Origin: Bradyrhizobium sp. Arg816
GTDB taxonomy: Bacteria > Pseudomonadota > Alphaproteobacteria > Rhizobiales > Xanthobacteraceae
Direction of reading: 5' to 3'
DNA length: 64,000 nucleotides
NCBI RefSeq assembly: GCF_029989365.1
Contig: NZ_JAPRAQ010000010.1
Coordinates: 238,084 to 302,083, forward strand
Shown here: piece after piece, positions 42,852-51,163 of the stretch
Numbering within the stretch: position 1 is the first letter of the stretch
How the letters are laid out: each line of letters opens with the position of its first letter
The notes under the pieces: model-generated
Told to the model about the DNA's origin: nothing
The model's input: only the letters and a program-made list of their open reading frames with translations
Database searches by the model: none
Made by a program: the position numbers and the translations under genes

Positions 42852-42903
42852 AATCGGCTAGCTTGCGCGCACCGTTGACCAATTGGATGCCCGGAGTAGC
42901 CTG

Positions 42904-44181
42904 ATGAATGCCGACACGCAGCAGAGGATTCTTGACGCCGTCGATGCCGGCTTCGAAGCCCAGCTTGCGACCACAAGCGATTTCGTCGCGATCCCTTCGA
43001 CCCGCGGGGCGGAGGGGCCGTGCCAGGACATGATCGGCGACCTCCTGCGCGCGCGCGGCTACGAGGTCGACGACTGGCACATCAATGTCGATGAGCTCAA
43101 GGATCTGCGCGGCTTCGGCCCGATCGAGCATGATTTCTCCAAGGCGCGCACGGTGGTTGGCACCTACCGTCCGCAAACGAATGACGGCAAATCGCTGATC
43201 CTCCAGGGGCACTGCGACGTGGTGCCCGCGGGGCCGCTGGAGCTATGGGACACGCCGCCATTCTCGCCCGTCATCAAGGACGGCAAGATGTTCGGCCGCG
43301 GCGCCTGCGACATGAAGTCGGGCACGATCGGCGCACTCTACGCGCTGGATGCGATCAAGGCGGCGGGGTTCAGGCCGACGGCGCGGATCCACTTCCAGTC
43401 TGTGATCGAGGAGGAGAGCACCGGCGTCGGCGCGCTCTCGACATTGCAGCGCGGCTATCGTGCCGACGCCTGCTTCATCCCGGAGCCGACCGGCGGCAAG
43501 ATGGTGCGCTCGCAGGTCGGCGTGATCTGGTTTCGCCTGCGCGTGAAGGGCCATCCGACCCACGTTGCCTTCGCCGGCTCCGGCGCCAACGCCATCATGG
43601 CGGCCTATCATTTGATCCAGGCGCTGCAAAAGCTCGAGATCGAGTGGAACGAGCGCGCGAAAGCCGATCGGCACTTCAACACGCTGAACCATCCCATCAA
43701 CTTCAACCCCGGCATCATCAAGGGCGGCGACTGGGCCTCCAGTGTGCCGGCCTGGTGCGACGTCGATTGCCGTATCGCCGTCCTGCCGGGTTGGTCGATC
43801 GCCGATCACCAGAAGGAGATCATGGCCTGCGTTGCGGCTGCCGCGCGCAACCACCGCTTCCTCGCCAACAATCCGCCGGAGGTCGATTGGTCGGGCTTCC
43901 TGTCGGAGGGGTATGAACTGACCGACGCCGCGGAGCCCGAGGCCGCGTTCGGCAAGGCCTTCAACACCGTCTATGGCGGCGAAATCGAAGACCTCGTCTT
44001 CACCGCGCTGACCGACACCCGCTTCTACGGCCTCAATCACGGTATCCCGAGCCTCTGCTTCGGCGCGAGCGGCGGCGAGATGCACGGCTTCAATGAGTTC
44101 GTCGACCTGGAGTCGCTGAAGAAGTCGACCAAGGCGATGGCCTTGTTCATCGCGGATTGGTGCGGGGTGGAGAAGGCGTAG
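42904..44181 (+). CDS. M20-family (ArgE/DapE) metallo-amidohydrolase
   Basis: 425 aa from MNADTQQRILDAV. Dizinc motifs: LILQGHCDVVPAGP (His-x-Asp), MFGRGACDMKSG (bridging Asp), SVIEEESTGVG (Glu-Glu), and PEPTGG and LNHGIPSLCFGASGG (C-terminal His). The inserted lid/dimerisation domain spans about residues 195-310 (GVIWFRLRVKGHPTHVAF). Family members remove acyl groups from amino-acid derivatives (acetylornithine, succinyl-diaminopimelate). Exact substrate unclear; the sequence is closer to the broad deacylase group than to DapE itself. Confidence 0.87.
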   Translation: MNADTQQRILDAVDAGFEAQLATTSDFVAIPSTRGAEGPCQDMIGDLLRARGYEVDDWHINVDELKDLRGFGPIEHDFSKARTVVGTYRPQTNDGKSLILQGHCDVVPAGPLELWDTPPFSPVIKDGKMFGRGACDMKSGTIGALYALDAIKAAGFRPTARIHFQSVIEEESTGVGALSTLQRGYRADACFIPEPTGGKMVRSQVGVIWFRLRVKGHPTHVAFAGSGANAIMAAYHLIQALQKLEIEWNERAKADRHFNTLNHPINFNPGIIKGGDWASSVPAWCDVDCRIAVLPGWSIADHQKEIMACVAAAARNHRFLANNPPEVDWSGFLSEGYELTDAAEPEAAFGKAFNTVYGGEIEDLVFTALTDTRFYGLNHGIPSLCFGASGGEMHGFNEFVDLESLKKSTKAMALFIADWCGVEKA

Positions 44182-44198
44182 CGGTCGAGATCTCGTAG

Positions 44199-44322
44199 GG
44201 TGGGCAAAGGCGCTCTTGCGCCGTGCCCACCATCTCTCTTCGATCTTGCACGAAAGGGTGGGCACGCTTCCGCCTTTGCTCTTCGAGCTACGGCGGACAA
44301 GTCGCTTTGCCCACCCCACGGC
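44199..44322. repeat. Composite family B palindromic repeat
   Basis: The first half is GGTGGGCAAAGGCGC-TCTT-GCGCCGTGCCCACC, the same hairpin as after aspS with a changed loop. The second half is another hairpin, GGGTGGGCACGCTTCC to CTTTGCCCACCC with an extended internal region. Two linked copies of one repeat family separate the M20 gene from the kynurenine operon and may end transcription. Confidence 0.75.
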
Positions 44323-44456
44323 ATCTCGGCTGGGGCGACCGCTGCCCGAAACACGGGCGCGTCCAAATGCTTTAAGCTTAAAAGAAAGACTAGGACGCCG
44401 TCCTGACTGGTGGCAGACTGGCGCCCAGTTCGATGGCCGAATCCTTGGGTGTCACG

Positions 44457-45266
44457 ATGCGCGATTGGGATGATGCTTATGCCAATTCGGCCCATATCGC
44501 GGGCTCGGACAAGATGCCGGCCCAATGGGCGGAGCGGGCGGCGGCTTACCGCGCCGGCCTGAAGGACTTCCGCGCGGACGTCGCCTACGGCCCGGGCGAG
44601 CGCCAGCGTCTCGACCTGATCCTGCCCGACGGCGACAGCAAGGGCCTCGTCGTCTTCGTGCACGGCGGCTACTGGATGCGCTTCGACAAGTCGACCTGGA
44701 CCGATCTGGCCGAAGGCGCGCGGCATCACGGCTGGACGGTGGCGCTGCCGAGCTACACGCTGACGCCGGCCGCGCGCATCTCCGACATCACCGCAGAGAT
44801 CACCGCCGCGATCACCAAGGCGGCCTCGCTCGTCTCCGGCCCGATCCGGCTTGCCGGCCATTCCGCGGGCGGCCATCTCGTCACGCGCATGCTGTGCAAC
44901 GACGGCCGGCTCGAGCCGGCCGTCTACAACCGGATCGCCGGCACGCTCTCGATCAGCGGCTTGCATGATCTGCGTCCGCTGCTCAACACGAAGATGAACG
45001 ACACGCTGCGCATGACCATGGAGGAGGCGACGCTTGAAAGCGCGGCGCTGCACCTGCCGCGGGGACATTCGCCGGTCACGGCCTGGGTCGGCGGCGGCGA
45101 GCGGCCCGAATTCATGCGTCAGTCCGATCTGATCGCCAATGTCTGGACCGGCTTCGACGTGCCGACGCGCCTGGTCGTCGATCCCGGGCTCAACCATTTT
45201 ACGGTGATCGACGGACTGAAGGATCCGTCGTCCCCGATCACCGCGCGGCTGATCGGCCTCGACTGA
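44457..45266 (+). CDS. Alpha/beta-hydrolase, probable N-formylkynurenine formamidase
   Basis: 269 aa from MRDWDDAYANSAHIAG; an ATG 24 nt upstream is also in frame. The alpha/beta-hydrolase oxyanion motif is VVFVHGGYWMRFDKSTW (HGGYW), the nucleophile elbow is AGHSAGGHLV (GxSxG, Ser), and His near GLNHFTVIDGL supplies the catalytic His. The HGGYW motif and Asp-Trp N-terminus match kynurenine formamidases of the mammalian AFMID type rather than the metal-dependent bacterial KynB. It heads an operon with kynA and kynU, so it most likely hydrolyses N-formylkynurenine to kynurenine. Confidence 0.85.
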   Translation: MRDWDDAYANSAHIAGSDKMPAQWAERAAAYRAGLKDFRADVAYGPGERQRLDLILPDGDSKGLVVFVHGGYWMRFDKSTWTDLAEGARHHGWTVALPSYTLTPAARISDITAEITAAITKAASLVSGPIRLAGHSAGGHLVTRMLCNDGRLEPAVYNRIAGTLSISGLHDLRPLLNTKMNDTLRMTMEEATLESAALHLPRGHSPVTAWVGGGERPEFMRQSDLIANVWTGFDVPTRLVVDPGLNHFTVIDGLKDPSSPITARLIGLD

Positions 45267-45300
45267 CGCGGCGAGGATCGATCGATCGAAAGGGCCTGCC

Positions 45301-46140
45301 ATGACGTCCAGCGATTACGATCCCACGAGCGAAGGCGCCGAGACCGATTTCGCCCGGCGTATGTCCTACGGCGACTATCTGGCGCTGGATGCGATCCTCG
45401 GCGCGCAGCATCCGCTCTCGGAAGCCCATGACGAGATGCTGTTCATCATCCAGCATCAGACCACGGAGCTGTGGATGCGGCTTGCCATCCACGAGCTCAG
45501 CGCCGCGCGCCGCGCCATCGCCAGGGACGAAGTGCAGCCCGCGATGAAGATGCTGGCGCGGATGTCGCGCATCTTCGAGCAGCTCAACGGTGCCTGGGAC
45601 GTACTGCGCACCATGACGCCCAGCGAGTATACGCGCTTCCGTTCGCAGCTTGGCCAGTCCTCGGGCTTCCAGTCGCGTCAGTACCGGCTGATCGAATTTC
45701 TGGTCGGCAACCGCAACCACGCCATGCTCAAGCCGCATGCGCACGATGTGGAAACGACCAGGCTGCTCGAAGGCGAGCTTGCCACGCCGAGCCTGTACGA
45801 CGAGGTGCTGCGGCTCGCCGACCGCAACGGGCTCAAGATGCCCGCGTCCGTGCTGGCGCGCGACGTTCGCGAGACCCATAGCTTCAACGAGGGCGTGCTC
45901 CAGGCCTGGCGGATCGTCTACGAAGCGCCGGAAACGCATTGGATGCTCTACGAACTTGCCGAGAAGCTGGTCGACTTCGAGGACTACTTCCGGCGCTGGC
46001 GCTTCAACCATGTCACGACGGTCGAGCGCGTCATCGGCTTCAAGCGCGGCACCGGCGGCACCGGCGGTGTCAGCTATCTCAAGCGCATGCTGGAGGTCGA
46101 GCTGTTCCCCGAGCTCTGGCGCGTCCGCACGGTTCTGTAG
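45301..46140 (+). CDS. kynA: Tryptophan 2,3-dioxygenase
   Basis: 279 aa, the length of bacterial TDO. Key blocks: MLFIIQHQTTELWMRLAIHE (Gln/His of the substrate pocket), LNGAWDVLRTMTPSEYTRFR, SGFQSRQYRLIEFLVGNRN, and RRWRFNHVTTVERVIGFKRG with the haem-binding His, then GTGGTGGVSYLKRMLE. Oxidises L-tryptophan to N-formylkynurenine using haem. Middle gene of the kynurenine operon, 34 nt after the formamidase and 7 nt before kynU. Confidence 0.96.
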   Translation: MTSSDYDPTSEGAETDFARRMSYGDYLALDAILGAQHPLSEAHDEMLFIIQHQTTELWMRLAIHELSAARRAIARDEVQPAMKMLARMSRIFEQLNGAWDVLRTMTPSEYTRFRSQLGQSSGFQSRQYRLIEFLVGNRNHAMLKPHAHDVETTRLLEGELATPSLYDEVLRLADRNGLKMPASVLARDVRETHSFNEGVLQAWRIVYEAPETHWMLYELAEKLVDFEDYFRRWRFNHVTTVERVIGFKRGTGGTGGVSYLKRMLEVELFPELWRVRTVL

Positions 46141-46147
46141 AGATCCC

Positions 46148-47350
46148 ATGACCAAGCTTCGCGTCTATGACGACACCAGGGCCTTGTTCCATTTGCCTGA
46201 CGGCGTGATCTATCTCGACGGCAATTCGCTCGGCGCGCTGCCGCTGGGCGTCGCCGAGCGCGTCAGCCACGTCATCACGACCGAGTGGGGCAACGAGCTG
46301 ATCCGCGCCTGGAACAGTGCGGGCTGGTACGTCCAGCCGCGCCGCGTCGGCGATCGCATCGCGCGATTGGTCGGTGCGGAGACCGGCTCCGTGATGGTCG
46401 GCGATACGCTCTCGCTCAAGGTCTACCAGGCACTCGCCGCCGCGCTCGACATGAACGCATCGCGCAAGGTCGTGCTATCAGACACCGGAAACTTTCCGAC
46501 CGATCTCTACATGGCCGAGGGGCTGATTGCGACGCTCGGCCGCGGCCATCAATTGCGCCTGGTGGCGCCGGAGGAGATCGAGGTCGCGTTGTCGGAGGAG
46601 ATTGCGGTCCTCTACATCACCGAGGTCGACTATCGCACCGGACGGCGCCACGACATGGCGACGCTGACCGCAAAGGCGCATGCGCTCGGCATCGTCACCG
46701 TCTGGGACCTCGCGCATTCGGCTGGAGCGCTGCCTGTCGATCTCGCTGGCTGCGGCGCCGATTTCGCCGCCGGCTGCACCTACAAATACATCAACGCCGG
46801 CCCCGGGGCGCCGGCCTTCCTCTACGTCGCGCCGCGCCACGCCGACGGCGTGCGCGCCGCGCTGTCGGGGTGGATGGGCCACGCAAAACCGTTTGCGTTC
46901 GAGCTTGGCTACGCGGCGGCCGGCGGCGTCGAGCGCATGCGCGTCGGCACCCCGCCGGTGCTCGCAATGGCGGCGCTGGAGGCCTCGCTCGACATCTGGG
47001 ACAGGGTCGATATCGCGGAGGTGCGCGCCCGTTCGCTGGCACTCGGCGATCTCCTGATCGCCGAGGTCGAACGCCGCTGCCCGGAGCTCAAGCTCGTCAC
47101 CCCGCGCGCGCACGAGCGCCGTGGCTCACAAGTCTCCTTCGCGTTCGACGGCGGCTACGCCGCCATGCAGGCCCTGATCGCCCGCGGCCTCATCGGCGAT
47201 TTCCGCGCGCCTGACATCATGAGGTTCGGGATTACACCGCTCTACATTGGGGAGAGCGAGATCATGCGAGCAGCCGAGATCATTGAGGAGGTGATTGCAG
47301 GCGAGGTGTGGCGCCGTCCGGAATATCAGGTGGTGAATGCGGTGACGTGA
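46148..47350 (+). CDS. kynU: Kynureninase
   Basis: 400 aa, right length. PLP enzyme of fold type I: IYLDGNSLGALPLG, TEWGNELIRAWNSAGWY, DTLSLKVYQALAAAL, the Asp in TVWDLAHSAGALPVDLA and the Schiff-base Lys213 in GCTYKYINAGPGAPAFLYV, then RVGTPPVLAMAALEASL. Cleaves kynurenine to anthranilate and alanine. Last gene of the operon; with no kynurenine monooxygenase or 3-hydroxyanthranilate dioxygenase nearby, the products point to anthranilate rather than NAD synthesis. Confidence 0.95.
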   Translation: MTKLRVYDDTRALFHLPDGVIYLDGNSLGALPLGVAERVSHVITTEWGNELIRAWNSAGWYVQPRRVGDRIARLVGAETGSVMVGDTLSLKVYQALAAALDMNASRKVVLSDTGNFPTDLYMAEGLIATLGRGHQLRLVAPEEIEVALSEEIAVLYITEVDYRTGRRHDMATLTAKAHALGIVTVWDLAHSAGALPVDLAGCGADFAAGCTYKYINAGPGAPAFLYVAPRHADGVRAALSGWMGHAKPFAFELGYAAAGGVERMRVGTPPVLAMAALEASLDIWDRVDIAEVRARSLALGDLLIAEVERRCPELKLVTPRAHERRGSQVSFAFDGGYAAMQALIARGLIGDFRAPDIMRFGITPLYIGESEIMRAAEIIEEVIAGEVWRRPEYQVVNAVT

Positions 47351-47371
47351 GGGTGCGAGCGCTGCCTCAGC

Positions 47372-47459
47372 CGTCATTGCGAGGAGCTCTTGCGACGAAG
47401 CAATCCAGAATCCCTCTGCAGAGGCACTCTGGATTGCCTCGCTTCGCTCGCAATGACGG
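47372..47459. repeat. Intergenic palindromic repeat (family D)
   Basis: Outer arms CGTCATTGCGAGGAG and CGCTCGCAATGACG, inner arms AAGCAATCCAGA and TCTGGATTGCCTCG, forming a long two-part hairpin between the convergent kynU and binding-protein genes. The CGTCATTGCGAG motif is characteristic of repeat elements widespread in Bradyrhizobium and Rhodopseudomonas. Confidence 0.82.
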
Positions 47460-47467
47460 CGGAGGGA

Positions 47468-48256
47468 TCAGGAGCCCGTCTCCCACAACGCCGTCACGAT
47501 CGCATCGAGCCCATCCGTCAGCGCCGCCGGCCCCGGCTGCAAGATGATCGGCGACTTGATCTCGACGATGCGGTCGTCGCGCACGGCCGGAATTTCGCTC
47601 CAGCCATCGCGCTGCTTGATCCGGGCAGACACCACCTTCTTGCCGCACCAGGAGGCGAGGATCACGTCGGGCAATGCCTCGCGCACCGCCTCCGCCGAGA
47701 CGATGCGATCCTTTGCCGCCTGCCGCTGTCGCAGCTCCGGAAACACATCCTCACCGCCGGCGATCTCGATCAACTCGGACACCCAGCCGATGCCGGAGAT
47801 CAACGGATCGTCCCATTCCTCGAAATAGACCTTTGGCCGCGCCGAGGGGCGAGGTGTTTCCGCTATCTCTGCGAGGCGCCGTTCAAGCCCGTGAGCGAGT
47901 ACCTCGGCGGGCTCAGCCGCGCCGACCAGCGCGCCGAGCGTGCGGATCATTGCCAGGATCCCGGCAATGTCGCGCTGATTGAAAACATGGACGTCGACGC
48001 CCGCGCGCACGAGGTCGGCGACGATGCCGGCCTGGAGGTCGGAGAAGGCCAGCACCAGCTCCGGTTCCAGCGCCAGGATCTTCGGGATGTCCGCGGAGAC
48101 GAAGGCCGACACCCGTGGCTTCTCCCGCCGTACCTGGGGCGGGCGGACGGCGTAGCCGGAGACGCCGACGATGCGGTCCTGCTGGCCGAGCAGGTACAGC
48201 GTTTCGACCGTCTCTTCGGTCAGGCAGACGATGCGGCGGGGCGGGAAGTGGCGCAT
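47468..48256 (-). CDS. BtuF-like substrate-binding protein without signal peptide
   Basis: 262 aa from MRHFPPRRIVCLTEE. This is a class III (BtuF/FhuD) periplasmic-binding fold with the usual strand starts (RIVCLTEETVETLYLLGQQDRIVGVSGY, ILALEPELVLAFSDLQ, VYFEEWDDPLISGIGWVSEL, PIILQPGPAALTDGLDAIV). No signal peptide or lipobox is present with this start, and the extended upstream frame has none either, so it may be cytoplasmic. No permease or ATPase is adjacent. Often annotated as cobalamin-binding, but the ligand is not certain. Confidence 0.78.
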   Translation of the reverse strand: MRHFPPRRIVCLTEETVETLYLLGQQDRIVGVSGYAVRPPQVRREKPRVSAFVSADIPKILALEPELVLAFSDLQAGIVADLVRAGVDVHVFNQRDIAGILAMIRTLGALVGAAEPAEVLAHGLERRLAEIAETPRPSARPKVYFEEWDDPLISGIGWVSELIEIAGGEDVFPELRQRQAAKDRIVSAEAVREALPDVILASWCGKKVVSARIKQRDGWSEIPAVRDDRIVEIKSPIILQPGPAALTDGLDAIVTALWETGS

Positions 48257-48375
48257 GGGATTAGCATATGCGCAAATGCCGTCACCGATGTCAGCAGGGC
48301 CATTACCTCGGACGTCATTGCTTTGCCGCCCGAAGCAATTCACGCTGAGACAACAATGAATTGGGAGGAGATCCG

Positions 48376-48777
48376 ATGACGCCGCTCGAGAAACTTAAAG
48401 CGATGAAGATGCCGTTTGCCGAGCTCAAGGGCGTCGAATTCGTCGAGGCCGAGAAGGACCGAGTGGTGGCGCGGATGGCGGTCAGGCCCGACCTCTGCAC
48501 GCTTCACCACACCATCCACGGCGGCGCGGTGATGGCGCTCGCCGATTCCGTCGGTGCCGCCGCGACCGTGATCAATCTGCCGGAGGATGCCAAGGGCACC
48601 ACGACGCTCGAGAGCAAGACCAACTTCATCGGCGGGGCGAAGGAGGGAACCACGGTTATCGCCACGGCGACACCGGTCCATCGGGGACGGCGGACCCAGG
48701 TCTGGACCACCCGGCTGGAGACCGATGACGGCAAGCTGGTCGCCGTGGTCACCCAGACTCAGCTGGTCCTCGTATGA
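48376..48777 (+). CDS. PaaI-family hotdog thioesterase
   Basis: 133 aa from MTPLEKLKAMKMPFAEL with GGAGGAGATCC before the start. Hotdog-fold landmarks: VVARMAVRPDLCTLHHTIHGGAVMALADSVG (the HGG-x3-x-AD motif with the catalytic Asp) and TTLESKTNFIGGAKEG. Hydrolyses acyl-CoA esters, often aromatic; precise substrate unknown. Alone between the BtuF-like gene and the GNAT gene. Confidence 0.88.
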   Translation: MTPLEKLKAMKMPFAELKGVEFVEAEKDRVVARMAVRPDLCTLHHTIHGGAVMALADSVGAAATVINLPEDAKGTTTLESKTNFIGGAKEGTTVIATATPVHRGRRTQVWTTRLETDDGKLVAVVTQTQLVLV

Positions 48778-48927
48778 CTACGGGGGCTTGATTTTATTAA
48801 CGAATTAGTCGTCTCCGATGCCTGAAACTTGGGCAGGTTCCCGTCTTGCAAAACATGCTGCGGCGCACAATATTGGGGGCCTAGGGATTCGAACGCCTCC
48901 TCGAGGGACACCAAGAGGAGTTTTGAC

Positions 48928-49539
48928 GTGGTACTTGAAGACACGACCCGCACGACGCCCGTTCCGGGCTATGTGCGGACCTTGAGCCAGCAGGAAGAAT
49001 TGCCGCTTCTGCGCGATCACCTCCTGCGACTTGATTCCGCAAGCCGGCACGACCGTTTCAACGGCTTTCTCGACGACAGCTTCATCGAGCGTTACGCCGC
49101 CCGCTGCGCCGAGGACGGTACCGTGATTGTCGCCTACATCGTCGACGGCGTGGTCCGTGGTGCAGCCGAGCTGCATCCGCCGGAGGACGATTCGCTGCCC
49201 GAGGTCGCCTTCAGCGTGGAAGCTTCGGCGCGGCGCCAGAACGTCGGCACCATCTTGTTCAGCCGGCTGATCGCGGAAGCGCGCTGGAAAGGCTACAAGC
49301 GCCTGCGCATCACCACCGGCGCCGAGAATCACGCCATGCGGGCGCTCGCGAGGAAGTTCGGAGCGAATCTGCAATTCCGTCATGGCGAATCGACCGGCAC
49401 GATCGATCTCGCCAAGACGCCTGAGGCCGAGCTCGCTGAACTCGCGGCCTCGCCCTTCACGGCTGGCCACGCTCTTCTCAGCTTCAACTCGACCTGCTGG
49501 AAGATCATCTCCAGCATGTACGGCAATCGCGCCGCCTAG
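48928..49539 (+). CDS. GNAT-family N-acetyltransferase
   Basis: 203 aa from a GTG with AAGAGGAG 8 nt upstream; the run of in-frame sequence before it has no ribosome site. GNAT core: ELPLLRDHLLRLDSASRHDRF, TVIVAYIVDGVVRGAAELHP, VAFSVEASARRQNVGTILFSRLIAEAR (the beta4-V loop with the R-x-x-N/Q-G-x-G/A-like RQNVGT) and ITTGAENHAMRALARKFGA. Substrate unknown. A strong terminator lies 25 nt after the stop. Confidence 0.85.
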   Translation: MVLEDTTRTTPVPGYVRTLSQQEELPLLRDHLLRLDSASRHDRFNGFLDDSFIERYAARCAEDGTVIVAYIVDGVVRGAAELHPPEDDSLPEVAFSVEASARRQNVGTILFSRLIAEARWKGYKRLRITTGAENHAMRALARKFGANLQFRHGESTGTIDLAKTPEAELAELAASPFTAGHALLSFNSTCWKIISSMYGNRAA

Positions 49540-49564
49540 ATCGAAAAGCGGACTGGAATCAAAA

Positions 49565-49593
49565 AGCGGACCGGCAAAACCGGTCCGCTTTCG
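49565..49593 (+). terminator. Rho-independent terminator after GNAT gene
   Basis: AGCGGACCGG-CAAAA-CCGGTCCGCT, a perfect 10-bp stem followed by TTTCG. The T run is short on both strands but the stem is strong, and it lies between the convergent GNAT and 101-aa hypothetical genes, where it could serve both. Confidence 0.8.
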
Positions 49594-49617
49594 TATTGGG
49601 GATAGGGAATTAAGCGC

Positions 49618-49923
49618 TCAGGTACCGGTGCGCTTGTCGTTGCCGAAGCGGCGGACGACACGGCGTTCGACCACCACCGAGCGCTGCGCACCCTGTTCGC
49701 CTGCGATCACGCGCGTGGCGGTGATGCGGCCGTTGGTGCGGGCCTGCTTCTTCACCTCGGCCTGCACGATTTCGAGCGGCATCCCCATCAGCGCTGAGGC
49801 GATCTCTGCCTGCTGCTCCTGATCGTCGGTGATGCCGACGGCGGCGAAGATCGCCTCGTCCAGAGTCGGCGGATCGTGGCGCACGCGCCGCGTGCCATAT
49901 TTGGTATTCCAGTCTGCGCTCAT
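49618..49923 (-). CDS. Conserved-looking hypothetical protein
   Basis: 101 aa with a helical middle (TLDEAIFAAVGITDDQEQQAEIASALMGMP, LEIVQAEVKKQAR) and a basic C-terminal strand (VVVERRVVRRFGNDKRTG). Codon use is typical of the region. The layout suggests a small DNA- or protein-binding helix-loop protein, but I recognise no family. Facing the GNAT terminator, so its own end is shared with it. Confidence 0.65.
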   Translation of the reverse strand: MSADWNTKYGTRRVRHDPPTLDEAIFAAVGITDDQEQQAEIASALMGMPLEIVQAEVKKQARTNGRITATRVIAGEQGAQRSVVVERRVVRRFGNDKRTGT

Positions 49924-50008
49924 AACGGCCTCGGTTTGATGCCGGGATACCTAGTGCCGGAGATGTTGCATTGCAATATGAATTTGGTGTGGCATCACAG
50001 CTATGCGC

Positions 50009-50308
50009 TCACAGATTTGCGAGCTTGCTGGCCTCATAAAGGTCGAGCGTGGTCGGCCCTGCGGCCAGTGAGCGCAGGGCGCGCACGAACTCGCCGGACG
50101 CGGGTACCGCAAAGTGGGCGGCGAGCGCGGCGCGGTCGGCCCATTGCTCGAAGAACACCAGCCTGAGCGGGTTCTCGCAGTCGACATGCACTGCATGGGA
50201 GATGCAGCCGGGCTCCTGTCGCGACCGATGAACATGCTCGAGGCTCAGGCGGCGCGCCTCGTCGAACGTCTCGGTGCGGACCGTTACGCTGCCAGTCACA
50301 ACGATCAT
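50009..50308 (-). CDS. Antibiotic-biosynthesis-monooxygenase (ABM/YgiN)-domain protein
   Basis: 99 aa, a single dimeric alpha+beta barrel domain: IVVTGSVTVRTETFDEARRL, REVQEPGC-like RSRQEPGCISHAVHVDCENPLRLVFFEQWADRAALAAHFA, then ALRSLAAGPTTLDLYEASK. The PGCISHAV and EQWAD-HF patterns are typical of YgiN-type quinol monooxygenases. Small, cytoplasmic; substrate not determined. Confidence 0.85.
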   Translation of the reverse strand: MIVVTGSVTVRTETFDEARRLSLEHVHRSRQEPGCISHAVHVDCENPLRLVFFEQWADRAALAAHFAVPASGEFVRALRSLAAGPTTLDLYEASKLANL

Positions 50309-50333
50309 GCGATGTCTCCCGACGTGATTTCCG

Positions 50334-51020
50334 TTAGGGCGGCGATGCCTCGCGGGGCGTTTCTCTCATCGGTGCCTGCGGCCAGCGTTTCAGCGCCGCG
50401 TGTCCGGCCTCGGTCAGCCCGTAGATTCCCCGGTCCGCACGTTCGAACCAGCCATACACATTGTTAAGCAAGATCTTGCCGGCATCGGGACAGCGTTCGC
50501 GCAATTCGCGCACCTTTCGTGGCCCACCGGCGAGTTCCGACGCACAGGCCAGCGCCTGCTGGCGATAGGCCGTCATGATCGGCGCGCGCGTGCTGCCGCC
50601 GAGCACGGGATCGCCCTGGCGGCGCTGATGTTCGGCGACCAGGCGCGAACGGACCTTCGGCTCGCGGCGCGGCGCTGCCGTCGGTGGCTTCACCAGCACC
50701 TCGACCTGGCCGCGGTCGGTCACCCCAAGCATACCGAAGCCGAGGCGGCGGCAGAGGTTGCGATAGCGCGCATCGCTCTCGCGCCCCTTGCCACGCACGG
50801 ACATCTTTGCGGCGATCCAGACCTCGTCGCCGGCGGGCGCGCGGTCGACGGCCTGGAGGATCAGCTCGAGATTGAAGGCGAGCTTGAGCTCGCCAATCAC
50901 CACGACAGGCGGATCGCCGGCGCTGAGACCGACGAGGTCGCAGCCGCCGATCTCGCCCTTGACCGTGAAGCCGAGCTCTTCGAGGAAGCGTTTGACGGGT
51001 AGATAAAGCGCGGTTTCCAA
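50334..51020 (-). CDS. DUF2161-family putative PD-(D/E)XK phosphodiesterase
   Basis: 228 aa. The N-terminal half has a nuclease-like core: YLPVKRFLEELGFTVKGEIG, GCDLVGLSAGDPPVVVIGELKLAFNLELILQ (Asp then Glu-x-Lys, the D-ExK motif) and DEVWIAAKMSVRGKGRESD, a pattern I associate with DUF2161. The C-terminal third is a winged-helix-like segment (ARECAELAGGPRKVRELRE-like, VYGWFERADRGIYGLTEAGHAAL). The domain pairing suggests DNA binding plus cleavage, but its biological target is not known. Confidence 0.75.
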   Translation of the reverse strand: METALYLPVKRFLEELGFTVKGEIGGCDLVGLSAGDPPVVVIGELKLAFNLELILQAVDRAPAGDEVWIAAKMSVRGKGRESDARYRNLCRRLGFGMLGVTDRGQVEVLVKPPTAAPRREPKVRSRLVAEHQRRQGDPVLGGSTRAPIMTAYRQQALACASELAGGPRKVRELRERCPDAGKILLNNVYGWFERADRGIYGLTEAGHAALKRWPQAPMRETPREASPP

Positions 51021-51163
51021 GGAAAGCGTCCGGGTCTTGCGTTCCGATCCGAGAATCAGTTGCTACCAGTCTAGCTCGGAACGCATTTGTGGCTCTGTGC
51101 CATTTGATCGGGAACCGATGGTACGGCTATCCTGCGAGCGGGACAGTCGGGCGCTTTACGAAG

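Noticed and set aside
48875..48905. TTCGAA with flanking CTAGG/CCTCC, like a tRNA T-arm on the minus strand
   Set aside because: The five-base stems on either side do not pair, and no acceptor, anticodon or D arm can be drawn upstream.
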